64,000 nt of DNA from Isoetes taiwanensis (GCA_021234155.1 JAJEKV010000895.1:1-64000); one strand, 5' to 3'; shown: positions 12,700 through 23,700, numbered from the stretch's first letter. A program made the numbers and translations. The notes: generated from the sequence alone by a model not told the origin.

Positions 12700-15645
12700 T
12701 TCCGGATAGGCGGTATTTAAGCGAACAGTCGCAGCTCGGCACGGTGACCCGTCGCTCCTGGGAGATGGCGGGGAAATGATCGAGAGGCAGCGGTGGAACA
12801 AATGATCCCCACGGTTGGGGCGCTGGTCATTTGCTAGGGTATTAACATAGCATCGTAGGTAATGCGGCCCGGCCGGCCCCGTCCGGTGATTACACCATGT
12901 GAATGAAGAGTAAGCCGCCCGCCTCTGCCGGATGCAAAGGAGTCGACAACAATATCCCTTGCTTGCCGCTCAAACCCTGCACAACCGGCTCCTCTACCAC
13001 ACCTATCATGGGGCGGGTTCGACCATGTTGAAATTAAAGCGCGGCCCGGCCGAGGCCACATCCGCCCCCAAGGATGCGACCTTATGTCTTAACGCCCCTG
13101 CGCCCCTACGCTGCGGCTGGTGGGCATGAACATTCATAATCCCCCACTCCGCAGCCCCTCCGCCCACTTGATGATGACCCACCTTTAGCGGTCAGCCATG
13201 GTAAAAAGTCACTGCACATGCATCTTCCCGCGCAATAGCGGTCCCACCCTTAGAGGCCGGAGATGGCAAGCTGCGATGGCGTATTGCGGCCCAAACATAT
13301 TCAGCGTGATTGCAGAGTCCGACACTTATGCTCCACGAAGACACAAGATATCGGATCAACTTACGAGCGCCAAGCGCTACTCGTCCTCTTGGCGGGTGGC
13401 GGCGTACCCTGAAACGTTCAGCTCACAATCGTTTTGTTCATAACTGGCGAGAAGAAGGGTTCTTACGATGCTTCTTCTTCGCCCTCTCTCGCCCGGTGAA
13501 GCGGGCTCTTGATCTGAAGTTGTATGGAACAAGAATGGCGGGTTATACATGAGTGCAATCTCGCATCCAAATCCACCTGCGTCCGCCCATGGCGTACGGG
13601 GCCACCTTATCGAGATCCATTCCCTCGAGGAGGCTTGGTTGAATCTGACATCAGTCAAACTGGCACTGCCCGCTCCTTCACCGATCCGGCACCCATCTGA
13701 GTGAATGTACGCTGCTACGCCCGTTCTGGCACGTTGGATGTGAAGCAACCACGGGCCACGTGCGAGAATCTGAGATCCACCCCCCCGTGGCGCCGGCTCA
13801 TTATCGAGATAGGCGAGGTGGCCTATCGTATTTGCTGGGACCGGCGGGTACGGCGGCGGAACCTCCTCCCCACCCGATCTTGGGGCGAACACGGTCCCGT
13901 TCTCACGGAACCTCCTTCTAAGCTTCGTGGCGCCCACGATCTCGACCGCGGGCGAAATCAGGCGAGCACACCAGGTTCCGTGGGCGGGGAAACATTACGT
14001 GGATCGCTGCCCCATTCAGCGGTCGAGGTCGAAAGTACCAATCTCCGCTCTTAACCGTCACGGAAGGGAGCGTGGACTATCGTGGGTAAAGCCACCACGA
14101 GATCTTGGCTCTCAAACAATGGAGTCGCGCAATATGACCCGTAGGAGCCCATTAGCCATCATAACATGTCGCGGGGAGATCCATTACACTGAAACCAAAC
14201 GGGATCTTCAGGGCCGACAATGGCCGAGCACTCACCCGGGGGGTGTAATCTTCGTAAATCGGATAATTCCACACATGAGGTCAACCCCTCTAGCTACTAC
14301 CCTCTCCAGCTGCGGGATACATCAAACATAAGGAGGAAAAAATTGTTCCCCGGGAACTTCAAGGACTAAAAGCGGTGAGATCGGCCGCTTAAAGTGAGCT
14401 TGCAGCCACCCGCCTACTCTCACGGTGTCCGGCCTCGATTATAGTACACCACTTGCGCCGCGAAACTAGGTTGGAAATAGACGACATGCTGGCGACGTGA
14501 TCCTAACTTCGACTATGGCTGCGGCGAATAATGGAGTCCACCGCAACTCCCTCTGTTGTCTTTGATTCAAGAAGGTCAAAGCCTCCTCCATCGATAAAAA
14601 GTCGGCGGGGGCCACGGTGTGCGGATCAATTGAGAGAACGCGGCGTGAAAGCCGACTCTTGCGTATCGTTATGTCGCCATGCGGGACCCGCCGCCCTGAT
14701 TCCGTTCCCCTCACCCCCTACGCCTTCCCAAACATGGGCCGTCGCCCGGCGGCTTATCGGATCTTTGTGGCATACCCTCGCCCGTTGCTGGGGAGACCAG
14801 CGCACATCGGTTCTACCAGCGCAAAGGATCCTCGACAGCGTAAAGCGGTAGGGTTTGGGTAGCCGGCGGAGTTCGCGATTTCAAGTGGCGGCATCTTTGC
14901 TTTCGGGACCTCAAATTACGCATCCCATGGCTGTACATTCCTTTGCACAAGTACTCCTGCATGAGCGCCAACTGCGGATCAAATGCGAGAGGATGCTCCT
15001 TGACTGCGGGGGATGAGCTCTCTGCCTCCATCTCACCGACCTCCCGTAGAGCCTTACCCCCCCCTGGTTTTCATACATACTCGAAAGGGGGCTTAAGGCA
15101 TCTGCTATCCTCGCTCCTCAAAACCCTGCACATGCCTGCTTGATGGGCCCCAAGATGAAGTGGCCCGCTACCACCCTCCACGCCTGCCTCAAGCGCCGAC
15201 ATGACCAAATCCGGCACTGAAGCAGCCGAATCTATGGGCACCCGCGGTTGGCTCCAGCGGGCTGTACCTGAGGCCCTAGAGCAGCCGAACTCCTCCCGAC
15301 ACCAGCCCTCTCACCTGCCGAAGAATCTGATGACACCAGCAATCCCGCAGTTGGGCTCTGTAGCCCTGAGGCTGCCAAATCGAGACCTACAGTCTGCCTC
15401 TCTGCCATAAGAAGATCCGCTAAAGGCGGAGAAAGCTTCTGGGTGGAAGAACCAACCCCAATCGAACGAGTATGCTGGGCTGCCCGCGCCAGCTTCGGAA
15501 TCCACCTAGGAGTAGTCGATTGGATCCCCAGGGGATCACTCCTCCCACTTCGATCGTCGGCCATGCCTCCGGAGCTCAAATCGGCCGCTCAGACCAACAC
15601 CTGCAGTCGCCGCCTTAGGTCCGCCACCGCCATCATTTTGAGTTA
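12700..15645 (-). mobile_element. L1-like LINE (family A), 5' part only, decayed
   Basis: The DNA aligns by eye with the 5' half of the family A LINE at 56.55-62.35 kb. For example, the block at 12836-13030 matches 59309-59510, the block with ACCGCAACTCCCT near 14540 matches that with ACCCGCAGCTCCCC near 61078, and both end at a similar 5' edge (GCCACCGCCATC... and GCGCCATCGCC...). It therefore covers ORF1 and the first part of the endonuclease region, transcribed leftward. The reverse transcriptase half is absent: left of about 12.7 kb similarity is lost. All frames are broken. The left edge is uncertain by 100-200 bp. Confidence 0.75.
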
Positions 15646-16388
15646 AGGGCTGCAGATTTTAACAAATGCATGAAACGAATTGTAGACTTACTAGATCAAC
15701 ATATACAAAATCATCTGCACAGCTAAAAGTATATGCACATGTGTGACAGTCAAAACATATCAATACAACCTATAGGTTTTACTAACTTAATAATTAATAG
15801 ATTTAAATTCGTAGTGATCGGTTATGCATACCATATTTATCACCAGGCTTAGATTTAGAGATCAGATCACGTAGGTGCTCAACCATAGCATTTGCCTTTG
15901 ATGAATCACATTCTTGTGAGCAGAGTTAAACAACTGACATCACTGGGTTAATGTTCCGCATCAGAGATAATGCCATAACAAACATCTTTGGCACCACAAA
16001 ATAGCTCGAGAGATGTTCTCTGCGAGAATAGAATGCATCACCAAGAAGGGGGAATGTACAGTTAGCGATTTTTTTTATACCCCTACTGACATGGCAGGGG
16101 TAATTTGAAGGTGACATTGGCCACGTCGGGTAAATGCACGCCACCTCGTAGTCACGCAGCATGCGTTACCCCCTACAAAGCATATAGAAGTGCATATCTA
16201 GGGCAAAAATCACTGGAAGGAAAATTGATTTGAAGTATCTCGGAACAAACAAGATAACAACTGACATGTTCACTGGGTAGAAAACGATTCTGCAGGTGCA
16301 TCGCAAAATTGGGGATGACGATAGTATGATCATATTGTTGTTTCACTAGGCTTTGGAGTTTGCAGCACAACAATCCAAAGCTTCACTT
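15646..16388. other. AT-rich spacer
   Basis: No coding region or RNA gene is supported. A short T run with TATACCCC near 16068-16085, followed by CACGTCGGGTAAATGC near 16112, resembles the CGGGTAA motifs inside the small elements at 17.1 and 18.95 kb and may be a further relic of that family. Confidence 0.3.
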
Positions 16389-16490
16389 ACAATTCAAAGT
16401 TCTAAGTAGCCTACATTTGTTTGCATTCGACATGTTTACAATCCAAAAGTTCTAAGTCCACTTGCTTGCGTTCAACATGTTTTGTATACA
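16389..16490. repeat. 49-bp tandem duplication, two imperfect units
   Basis: ACAATTCAAAGTTCTAAGT... (from about 16389) is followed by ACAATCCAAAAGTTCTAAGT... (from about 16438). Each unit ends in a version of GCATTCGACATGTTT / GCGTTCAACATGTTT. Confidence 0.7.
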
Positions 16491-16598
16491 AGAATGTTTC
16501 TTTATCTTGCATTCTGCTGTGGAATCACCGCCGGCGGCGTCGGCGAGGGCGTCGCCCACCCTATGAGAATGCAAAGGTAAAACATTGTTATAACGTAA

Positions 16599-17297
16599 AA
16601 AGTTTGTGTTAGGGTTCATTCTAGCGGCCGGCTATGGCGATGGTGCCTTGCTCGGCTGTGGCGCCTCAACTCAATTTGCAGCCCTACTCGGCTATGGCAC
16701 CCGTAACTTCGGTTGTGGCGGCTTCTTAAGTTTGTAAATTTCTGTTATGTTTGTGCTTATGTTTGTGTTTTCTTGTGCATCTCGGATCTTGTTCTTGATC
16801 GGCAAAAGATGCAACTTCGGCATAAGCAGCTTGCATAAATGCTTTGAGGATCGATGCGGAAGCGGCGTCTTTGGACCAATTTGCCGGACTTGGGCGTGGC
16901 TTATAAATTTGAGTCCTCTTATAAATTTAGAGTCCTCTATTCCTGAGTCCTCTTATAAATTTGCTTCTGGCGTGTAATATGTACAAAGGCAAGCTCGTTT
17001 GGAAGACCCCTGATTACGCCCAATCTGGCTGCCATTTTTGGCCGAGCTCTTTTGTTCCACGCTGAAGAAGAGTTGACTGAAAATAAAACAAGAAAGCAGA
17101 ATGCGTGTAAAAATGCAAGAATTTTAGAAGGCAAGTAAGAATCTCGGAATACAAGTAAACTTCAAGAATACGGGTAAGAAATTCTAGTATGTCGGTAAAA
17201 ACTTAGCGCATAAGCCAAAGAGGACATTAGAAAAAAAAAAAATGACGTGGCGGCAGCTCATTGGCGGATTAGCCAGAATGAACCCTAACCAAACTTT
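16599..17297. mobile_element. non-autonomous inverted-repeat element (MITE-like), about 700 bp
   Basis: Terminal inverted repeats of about 27 bp are visible. The left end reads AAAGTTTG then TGTTAGGGTTCATTCTAGC; the right end reads GCCAGAATGAACCCTAAC then CAAACTTT. Inside the left end the motif CGGCTRTGGCG occurs four times between 16628 and 16722. At 16901-16965 GAGTCCTCTTATAAATTT is repeated about three times. Near 17150-17195 come spaced CGGGTAA-type motifs. No transposase is present. No target duplication is clear, and the superfamily is not determined. A shorter relative lies at 18906-19075. Confidence 0.65.
16901..16965. repeat. short minisatellite, about three units of GAGTCCTCTTATAAATTT
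   Basis: Three imperfect units lie in tandem inside the inverted-repeat element. The middle unit is partly deleted. Confidence 0.7.
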
Positions 17298-17689
17298 AGG
17301 TATGTGGAACAAGCAGTAAGGATCTAGCAAACAACATAACAAAAGAAAACAAATGTGTTTATTCTTAGAAAAGATTATCTGGGTGGCCTGAGCTGCCGCT
17401 TCCTAGAAGATGAGGATGCCTACTTATCCATTGTTAGTCTATTTTCAATTAGGCTAATCAATCACACGAGCTCCTTTGTTTTCAAACATTTGCGTTTCTC
17501 TACACATGTATACATGTATGTACTTCAAAATGATGGCATGAAAAACTATGGTTCATGTAGCCGGTGAGCCACATTTATGGTTCTGAGATCTGTGCCACAA
17601 ATTCTAGAGCTTCCTGTTCTGCAAACTTAGATTTCTGCAATGTTAGATCAAAAGAAGCAAACCGAACGATTTGTAAATCACATGGATGT

Positions 17690-18640
17690 TCAGGTTATTT
17701 CCACTGAAGAATGGATAGAAGATTCGCCCCTGGTAGAATTCCTGAAGGCAAAAGCAAAATAGGCTGCTGATAGAATCAGGGTAAGCACAGTAGAGGCTAT
17801 GGCCACGGAAAATGCTCCGAATTGCAACCTTGAACAATGCTGCGCACCTTTGGTCGGACGTGAATTCATTACGGTACCTACTAGAAGAACGGTTTCTGAA
17901 ATACCAAAGCTAAACCTGCACAGCAGGAAACATTGATGGACATTATATTCGAATCTGTTGAATATCCTAGCTAGAAATTTTCTGATTATTATCCAGCAGA
18001 AAAGAACACCGCTTGTAAAGATCTTACCAAGAAAATCCGAATAAAAGTGTGATTGCAACACGGTGTTCACCTCTGTCCGAGCTTGGATTTGAGCCCCAGC
18101 ACCATCTCGCGCCCAGCACCATTCCTTGAGCAAAAATAGAGACACAAATGCAACAATTCCCAGAGCTGTGACTCCACTTTTGCTGTGTATGCAATAGGAA
18201 AGGGATTCATCGTGCTGTATCGCGACCTTTTAAAACAAAACATTGTCGATTATGTTAAAACCATTCCTAACGCTACGAATTTCCGTTCAAGAACGTGCAA
18301 TAGAACTAGAGCTACGGTTTTTCTGTCCAAGAACTTGCAAAAGAACTGGATCATCCATTTTTCTGTTCAGAGACATGCAAAAGAACTAGAGCATCGATTT
18401 AACAAGCAAAAGAACTAAAGCATTCTGCAAAAGTAAAAGAAAGGACGTTCCTAGAACTGCGATTTTGCTGTTCAAGAACATCCAGAGAAATTAAACTAGT
18501 ACTGCATTTTGCAAAAGAAAAAGACAAGGGCAAAAAGAAACCGTGCTTCGGCGATACTCAGCAGCAAATGCAAAGACCATGGCCAACATGTAGAAGATAC
18601 CCGATAAGAAAATGAAGATTATCCCCCTCATGGCGGCCAT
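17690..18640 (-). CDS. DUF1218 family membrane protein (modifying-wall-lignin type), small or partial gene
   Basis: DUF1218 proteins are small plant-specific membrane proteins with about four helices; some members affect lignin content. A first exon around 18640-18540 reads MRGIIFIFLSGIF then FAFAAEYRRST, matching the family's first helix and its AExRRS motif. A second piece (about 18190-18060) reads YCIHSKSGVTALGIVAFVS and resembles the second helix. The last exon (to the stop at 17690) contains CRFSFGISETVLLVGTVMNS, then HCSRLQFGAFS and a final helix LTLILSAAYFAFAF; this order and the Cys before the last helix fit the family. The second and third pieces share one open frame (17690-18145), but GTAAGA at 18027 and several AG acceptors suggest an intron between them. 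Exon junctions are not fully resolved, and the Cys-rich loop between helices looks short, so it may be a decaying copy. Confidence 0.5.
18275..18500. repeat. about 40-bp degenerate minisatellite
   Basis: Units built on TTTCTGTTCAAGAACNTGCAAAAGAACTAGAGC recur three to five times with substitutions and deletions. It lies between the first and second coding pieces of the DUF1218-like gene, so probably in an intron. Confidence 0.7.
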
Positions 18641-18818
18641 AGCTCCGGCAAAGCACCGAATTACTGAATGTAGAAGAAAATGAGAAATCTGGGTAGCCAC
18701 AGCGTTCTTTCGGCCCGCCAAAATAGAACCTTAGTACCCTACCATCTCAAAATGTATTCTAGTTCTTTTTAGCTAAAGCAAAACAAAGCCTTGGATTGGC
18801 CCCAGCCGGTCTTTTCCA

Positions 18819-18897
18819 TATATAGGAATGTTCCTGAGATGTCAACACGGCGACCATGACATCTCAGGAATGTCAAGTAAATTGACATTCCTATAAT
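18819..18897. repeat. compound fold-back palindrome
   Basis: TATAGGAATGT (18821) pairs with ACATTCCTATA near 18885-18895. Inside it, CCTGAGATGTCA (18833) pairs with TGACATCTCAGG (18857). GGAATGTCAA...TTGACATTCC forms a third overlapping hairpin. The sequence can fold as a cruciform or three-way junction. Confidence 0.7.
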
Positions 18898-18905
18898 GTG
18901 GAATA

Positions 18906-19075
18906 CAGTTAGGTTCAATTCTTGTTGCCAGAATGTCGGGTAAAAAGCCAAATGTCGGGTAAAAAGTCTAAATGTCAGGTAAACGCATAAAACTAAAATT
19001 TATCAACATTCAATATTAGAAACGCGCCACGTGGCAAGGCGCTACTGGTGGACGCGGCGGAATTGAACCTAATTG
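18906..19075. mobile_element. small MITE, relative of the 16.6-kb element
   Basis: The inverted ends are CAGTTAGGTTCAATTC (18906-18921) and GAATTGAACCTAATTG (19060-19075). Just inside the left end, ATGTCGGGTAAAAAG is repeated about three times (18943-18985), followed by AACGCATAAAAC. The end sequence and these subterminal motifs resemble those near 17150-17210 and at the ends of the 16599-17297 element. No coding capacity. Confidence 0.6.
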
Positions 19076-19090
19076 TTTTTACGTTGTGCC

Positions 19091-19172
19091 AAAAATCCCT
19101 CCGGGCTTGATTCCAAAGGGTCAACTGGGAGGCTGGGTTGACCCTTTGGAATCAAGCCCAGAGGGACTTTTT
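19091..19172. repeat. near-perfect hairpin, about 35-bp arms
   Basis: The left arm is 19091-19125 and the right arm 19137-19172, with an 11-nt loop (TGGGAGGCTGG). The arms contain GGGCTTGATTCCAAAGGG and its complement and differ by one mismatch and one extra base. It could be a tiny fold-back transposon or the source of a small RNA; the sequence does not decide between them. Confidence 0.8.
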
Positions 19173-19840
19173 CTTCTACGGAAAAGGTGGCTGGAGCCAA
19201 TCCAGCACCGCCACGTTGAGATGTCAAGCAGAATTACAGGTGAAAAAAAAGAATCAAGGGTAAAAGAGAACAGAAAGCGAGTAAAAGACGGCAAAATGGC
19301 ACATAAAAATTTTGCGCCACTTCGGAGAAAGCGGCGACCGCGTCGTCGGCATGGTGAGCGGCGGTTGGATTGTGACCGTCTTTTTCGGTGTGGGGGCGGT
19401 GGGATTTCCACGATTGGCATTAGCCCTGGCGCGGGCGGTCAGCAGCCACAACGAGAGGGGTCGGTTGACTTTCTGATACAAATCACATCATGATCCCATT
19501 CCATGTCTAGAGAATATAATCCATTAGGCTTTAATCTAGAGAAAGATAAATTCTTTACAAGCCATAATCCAATAAACCATCATCGTCATTAGTAATCACA
19601 TGATTCAAGTCTTTTAAGAAGAGAAACCACATTTTGTATTCATAACAGAGTAGAAGACTTCTAGATTATAAGATAGTGATGAATGGTTAGACTCTAAAAC
19701 AAGGGTTGACTTAAAAACCATCAAACCGTGAAAGCTTGATGGCTCAAATTTGACTTACTAATCTAAATCGCTAACCATATACATCTAATAAACCCAACCC
19801 ATCAAAAGATGGGCACCATAACTAGTAACAACTGATTAGC
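19173..19840. other. spacer, no supported gene
   Basis: A GC-rich block (19310-19470) gives a chance open frame on both strands, with no recognisable domain. The rest is AT-rich unique sequence. Confidence 0.3.
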
Positions 19841-20124
19841 TACAAAGGTAACCATTCTCAAGGTAATGTTATAACTGGAAGGAGAAGCTTGAACTAGCCC
19901 ACATTTAGAGCTAGCCTAATCTAGGCTTGGCAGAGTGGAAAGAAAAGTTCACATTTGCAGAAGAGGAGCTTGTGTTTTACTCAAATAAATCATCCATTTC
20001 TGGAGTCCATTTCCCAATCCATTGCAGAGTGCTATAATAATTGGAAAGGAAAGCTTCCATTTGTGCAAGAAAAGCTTGCATTGGCGTCTTTTCTGGAACC
20101 CATTGCCCCGATCTCATGACAATA
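19841..20124. repeat. degenerate repeat units flanking LINE (left side)
   Basis: Units of roughly 100 bp recur, built on TATAATAATTGGAAAGGAAAGCTTCCATTTGTGCAAGAAAAGCTTGC followed by CCCATTG and CATGACAA. The same units continue at 23740-24200 on the other side of the LINE. Confidence 0.6.
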
Positions 20125-20157
20125 TTATTTATTTATTTATTATTTATTTATTTATTT
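20125..20157. repeat. (TTTA)n microsatellite, 3' tail of the family B LINE
   Basis: About eight TTTA units with one interruption. On the minus strand this is (AAAT)n, lying about 110 bp after the ORF2 stop of the LINE at 20.1-23.7 kb, where a poly(A) tail would otherwise be. Confidence 0.7.
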
Positions 20158-20265
20158 GATCTAGCTCTCTTGGGTCCCTAAAAGGTCATGGAGCACTCAG
20201 TACATATTAACATCTGCTCTTAAGCAATAAGTTACGGTGTGCATCCACTGTCTTAATATATTGTC

Positions 20266-23200
20266 CTAAACCATAATACGATAATGAAAACAATGCTTGA
20301 AAATTAAAAAACTGGAAACTAGATCTAGCTCGGATATCATTGTAGAACAGTGAACAAACACATGGTCTTCGTCCTCAATACTACTAATTTTGCAAAATTT
20401 GCGCTCCTCCATTGGTATCTTGTACCATCTGCCCATTTCCATTTCCAATCTGTGCGAGCTTGTCCGGTAGCGGGCGATGATATGTTTCATGGATCTCGGA
20501 ATGCCAACCAACAAGTATCCTTGGTGCTTATATTCTTGCATTGAATTCACATTGATGTTGTAATGTTCCATCCTGCTACTAGGGTTCTGCCATAATCTCC
20601 CAATTGCTAGCCTTTCTACAAGTGCTCGAGCATCTGCTTTACAATCCGACCAATTGCTCGCCTGCACCCCCCATCGACCTGCCCATTCCATGACATTATG
20701 CATCCAACCTTGTTGCTCAGAAGCCATCATTGCTTGATGAGACAAGAGGTCATGAGATTGCTCACGGATCTTGTTGACAAAATTGATGTTTTGATATAAT
20801 GCTTCTAATGTTAAAGGGAACATACCTATCTCCGCTAATATTATAGCATATGGTATTTGGATTTTGACGCCCAATTCTTCTCGCAGGAACAATTTCTGGA
20901 TTGTTTCAATCTGCCCCCATAGCTTTGCAGAGGTGGTCGGCCCCCAAACCGACACTCCATACAACAGCACAGGTTGAATCAAGGATTTAAAAAGCTTTTT
21001 CTTAAGCACCCAATCATGGAGGAATATTCTGGAACATTTGGCTTGCATGCTGTACAACGCCGATTTCCCTCCTATAGCTCTCCTCTTTACACATTCTTTC
21101 CAATTGTAGTTTACAAAGAAATCAATACCGAGATATCTATACTCTCCACTACCTCGATTTCTTGTTCTTGATAGAAAAATGCTGGACTATCTCTCGTGCC
21201 AAAGATCATGATTTTAGATTTTGCAATGTTCACTGTCATTTGTTTCACCTCACAAAACAACCTCAGATGATATAGGTGACTTGATGCACTTGTCTTCTAT
21301 TGGCTAACATTACCATATCATCAACGTATAATAGCAATTGAAGAACATATCAGCCTAACCTGGTCCCTACTAGTGAACGTGCCCTGATCCATTCATCCAG
21401 TTTGTCAATGAAAAGGCCAAATAGCGTCAGAGAAAAAGGGCACCCCTGACAAACACCTATTATGTTCTTGACCATTGTATCCACTTCATGTGACAATTTG
21501 ACTAATACACTTCTACATATAATTGGTTCCTCTGGAACTCCAAGCTGTATCATTCTTTCGCTCAATTCTCTTCTTGACACTGTATCGAAAGCTTTAGCAA
21601 AATTGATAAATGCTACGTATAGTGCTAAATTTGGAGCCTTCGCCTTTTCCACCAAGACTCGGAGTGTCATGGCATGCTCAAATGTATTATGATACTCATG
21701 AAATCTAGCCTGGTACCTAGAGCATTTTATGTTATCCTCTGCGCAAGCGTTTAACTTACTCTCCAACAGGCTACCAAGGATCTTCGAGAATGTGCTACTG
21801 GGCAGGATAGTCCTATAAATGTTCACTGAGCTTTTATCCCCAGATTTGTGAATGGGGTGCACGCTGTTCATTTTCCATTCAGTTGGCAGCCCTTGTCTGA
21901 TGCATGTATTCAATAGGCGTGTCAGAACATAAATTGTTCCTTTCCCTCCCCATTTAAATAGCTCGATACACACCCCATCCAAATCATGTGCCTTATTGTT
22001 CTCCATGCTAGAAACAGCTTCTTTAACATCAGCCTTAGAAAAGAGATCGACATCCAAAGATATTATAGGCATCCCTTCAGATTTACTTTTTGCATAAATA
22101 TCTTGGACCATTTTTAGCAGGGCATCCATGTCAAGCGCAAGCTGGCCACATCTCCTATTCAGCAGATTCCAGAAAGCCTTAGGTGATTTCCTCAAGTGTT
22201 CTGTTAGCTCAAATTGCTTAGCCTGGAGATATGAACGTTTCTTAGCTCTCCAGAGCTTTTTGTACCAGCTTGGCTTCCTGATACATCTGGGGGGCAGCTT
22301 GGATCTCGCTTCTTTGCACTCATTATTCCACCATGAATTACATGGTTTGCCTTGCACGAACTGCTTCGTCAGACCAAACACCTTCCCAGCATCTTGGCGG
22401 ATCAGATTGGTGAAGTGCTTGGCATCAGAGATTACAATATCTGTCCAGTTCAATTGAGCGACCATTTCTTCTACTAACAGCCTGTATGGCAAGCTTAGTT
22501 TATAGTTTACTTTCAATCTCGAGTGGAAAGGGAGACGTGCAGCTGCAACAACAATATGGTTTGATTTCAGCGTGACATGCAAGGGCATATGATCAGACTC
22601 AAGCATCTTTATGCCCACATAGCAAGCATGGACCATATCCATACTACTTGCCAGAAGATAGTCAATGGCGCTCGCCCCTGAATGGTTCATGCAAGTAAAA
22701 CTTCCAGAGTCTGGAAATTTTGGGATGCCATTAACAATTTTCAAATGGCAGATTGTGACAAGCTCAAGCAGGAAGTCACCCATCACGTTAGAGATTTTAT
22801 CCTCTGAGTATCTACTATATAATGGCTCTGCAATCTCCTGCATCTGGACATCTGACACATCTACATACATTTTAGACTGCTCACTACTTGTTCGTGCATT
22901 GAAGTCTTGAAGAGGAAAACCTCACCTCGAGACATAGATTGTAAGGTGTCCGCACAAAGCCTCTAAAAAGGGTCATCCCTGGTTATTCTTTGCTGTGGTA
23001 TAAAGTGGCAGTCAGAGGAGCACAATAGCACGCAACCACAAATAGATCATTGCTCTTTGTTTTAACTTGCAGCTATATGTATTGCCTATTTGTGTCTTCT
23101 GATACAATCTATATGCTAGGAGCAATTTGCACTTTGCTGTATACTGCAATCACTCCATAACCTCAGCCTGCTCCTACTAGTACAAATCCAGGCACATCAG

Positions 23201-23290
23201 GGAGTGAGCGGAATTGATGCTCCAAGTTTCTGTGAAGATTGCATTAATCTTGGCTTGATGTAAGCTATGAGCGTTCCACAAACTAACATT
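20266..23290 (-). pseudogene. family B LINE ORF2 (endonuclease + reverse transcriptase + C-terminal Zn-like domain)
   Basis: The start of the APE-type endonuclease is readable as NVSLWNAHSLHQAK near 23280. Within the open 506-codon stretch 21350-22870, IDYLLAS and ESDHMPL are late endonuclease motifs. RT blocks follow: KAFWNLLNRR, MENNKAHDLDGVCIELFKW, INFAKAFDTVSRRELSERM and GVCQGCPFSLTLFGLFID. The YxDD box is present as YVDD at 21317-21328, just past a stop. The C-terminal part (20266-21057) carries QPVLLYGVSVWG and LGVKIQIPY; the final Cys/His cluster (FCKISSIEDEDHVFVHC) has lost one Cys compared with the plus-strand copies (C-X2-C-X9-H-X4-C). This enzyme would nick DNA and copy the element's RNA at the target. 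Confidence 0.85.
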
Positions 23291-23305
23291 CAGGGCCCAA
23301 TCTCC

Positions 23306-23700
23306 CTAACTATGTTTCCTGTTCGTAATTATGGCCTTTCCGTTCAGATCTTGATAAGCAATAAAACCTGAATTTCTTTCATCTTTCACTCTTACCCTTT
23401 CCTTTTTCCTTACTTCAACTTGTGAAGGAGTCAGGTCTAGATCCAGCCATATACCTTTCTCCCCTTTCAAAGTAGCCATGTTATGCAGGATCCTATCCCT
23501 AGCTTCCTTGCTTGGGAACCTGACCAAAATGGGGCGTGTATGGTAGCCCGACTTGCCCAGCCTAGCCCCTTAATCTTTGATTTCAATTTAAAGACTAGGA
23601 AGATAAGATGGGCTGAATCGCCCTCATATTCCATTAGATCACCCTTACTGGATGACCCATTCTTCTTCTTGGGTGGCATACGAAACTTGCCTACAAGCAC
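23306..23700 (-). pseudogene. family B LINE ORF1 relic
   Basis: It begins with MPPKKKNGSS (Met near 23679), comparable to MAKKKRTVDG at the start of ORF1 in the 40.6-kb copy. After a frameshift the piece 23306-23527 reads MVRFPSKEARDRILHNMATL, then DLTPSQVEVRKKERVRVKDE. That is the layout of the RRM-like plus C-terminal domain found in many LINE ORF1 proteins, which bind the element's RNA. Much of the protein seen in the other copy (acidic and coiled-coil part) is missing here. Confidence 0.6.

Noticed and set aside
16592-19090. A single gene-carrying transposon spanning both inverted-repeat elements
   Set aside because: The outermost ends match only loosely and have no matching flanking duplication; reported as a hypothesis rather than a feature.
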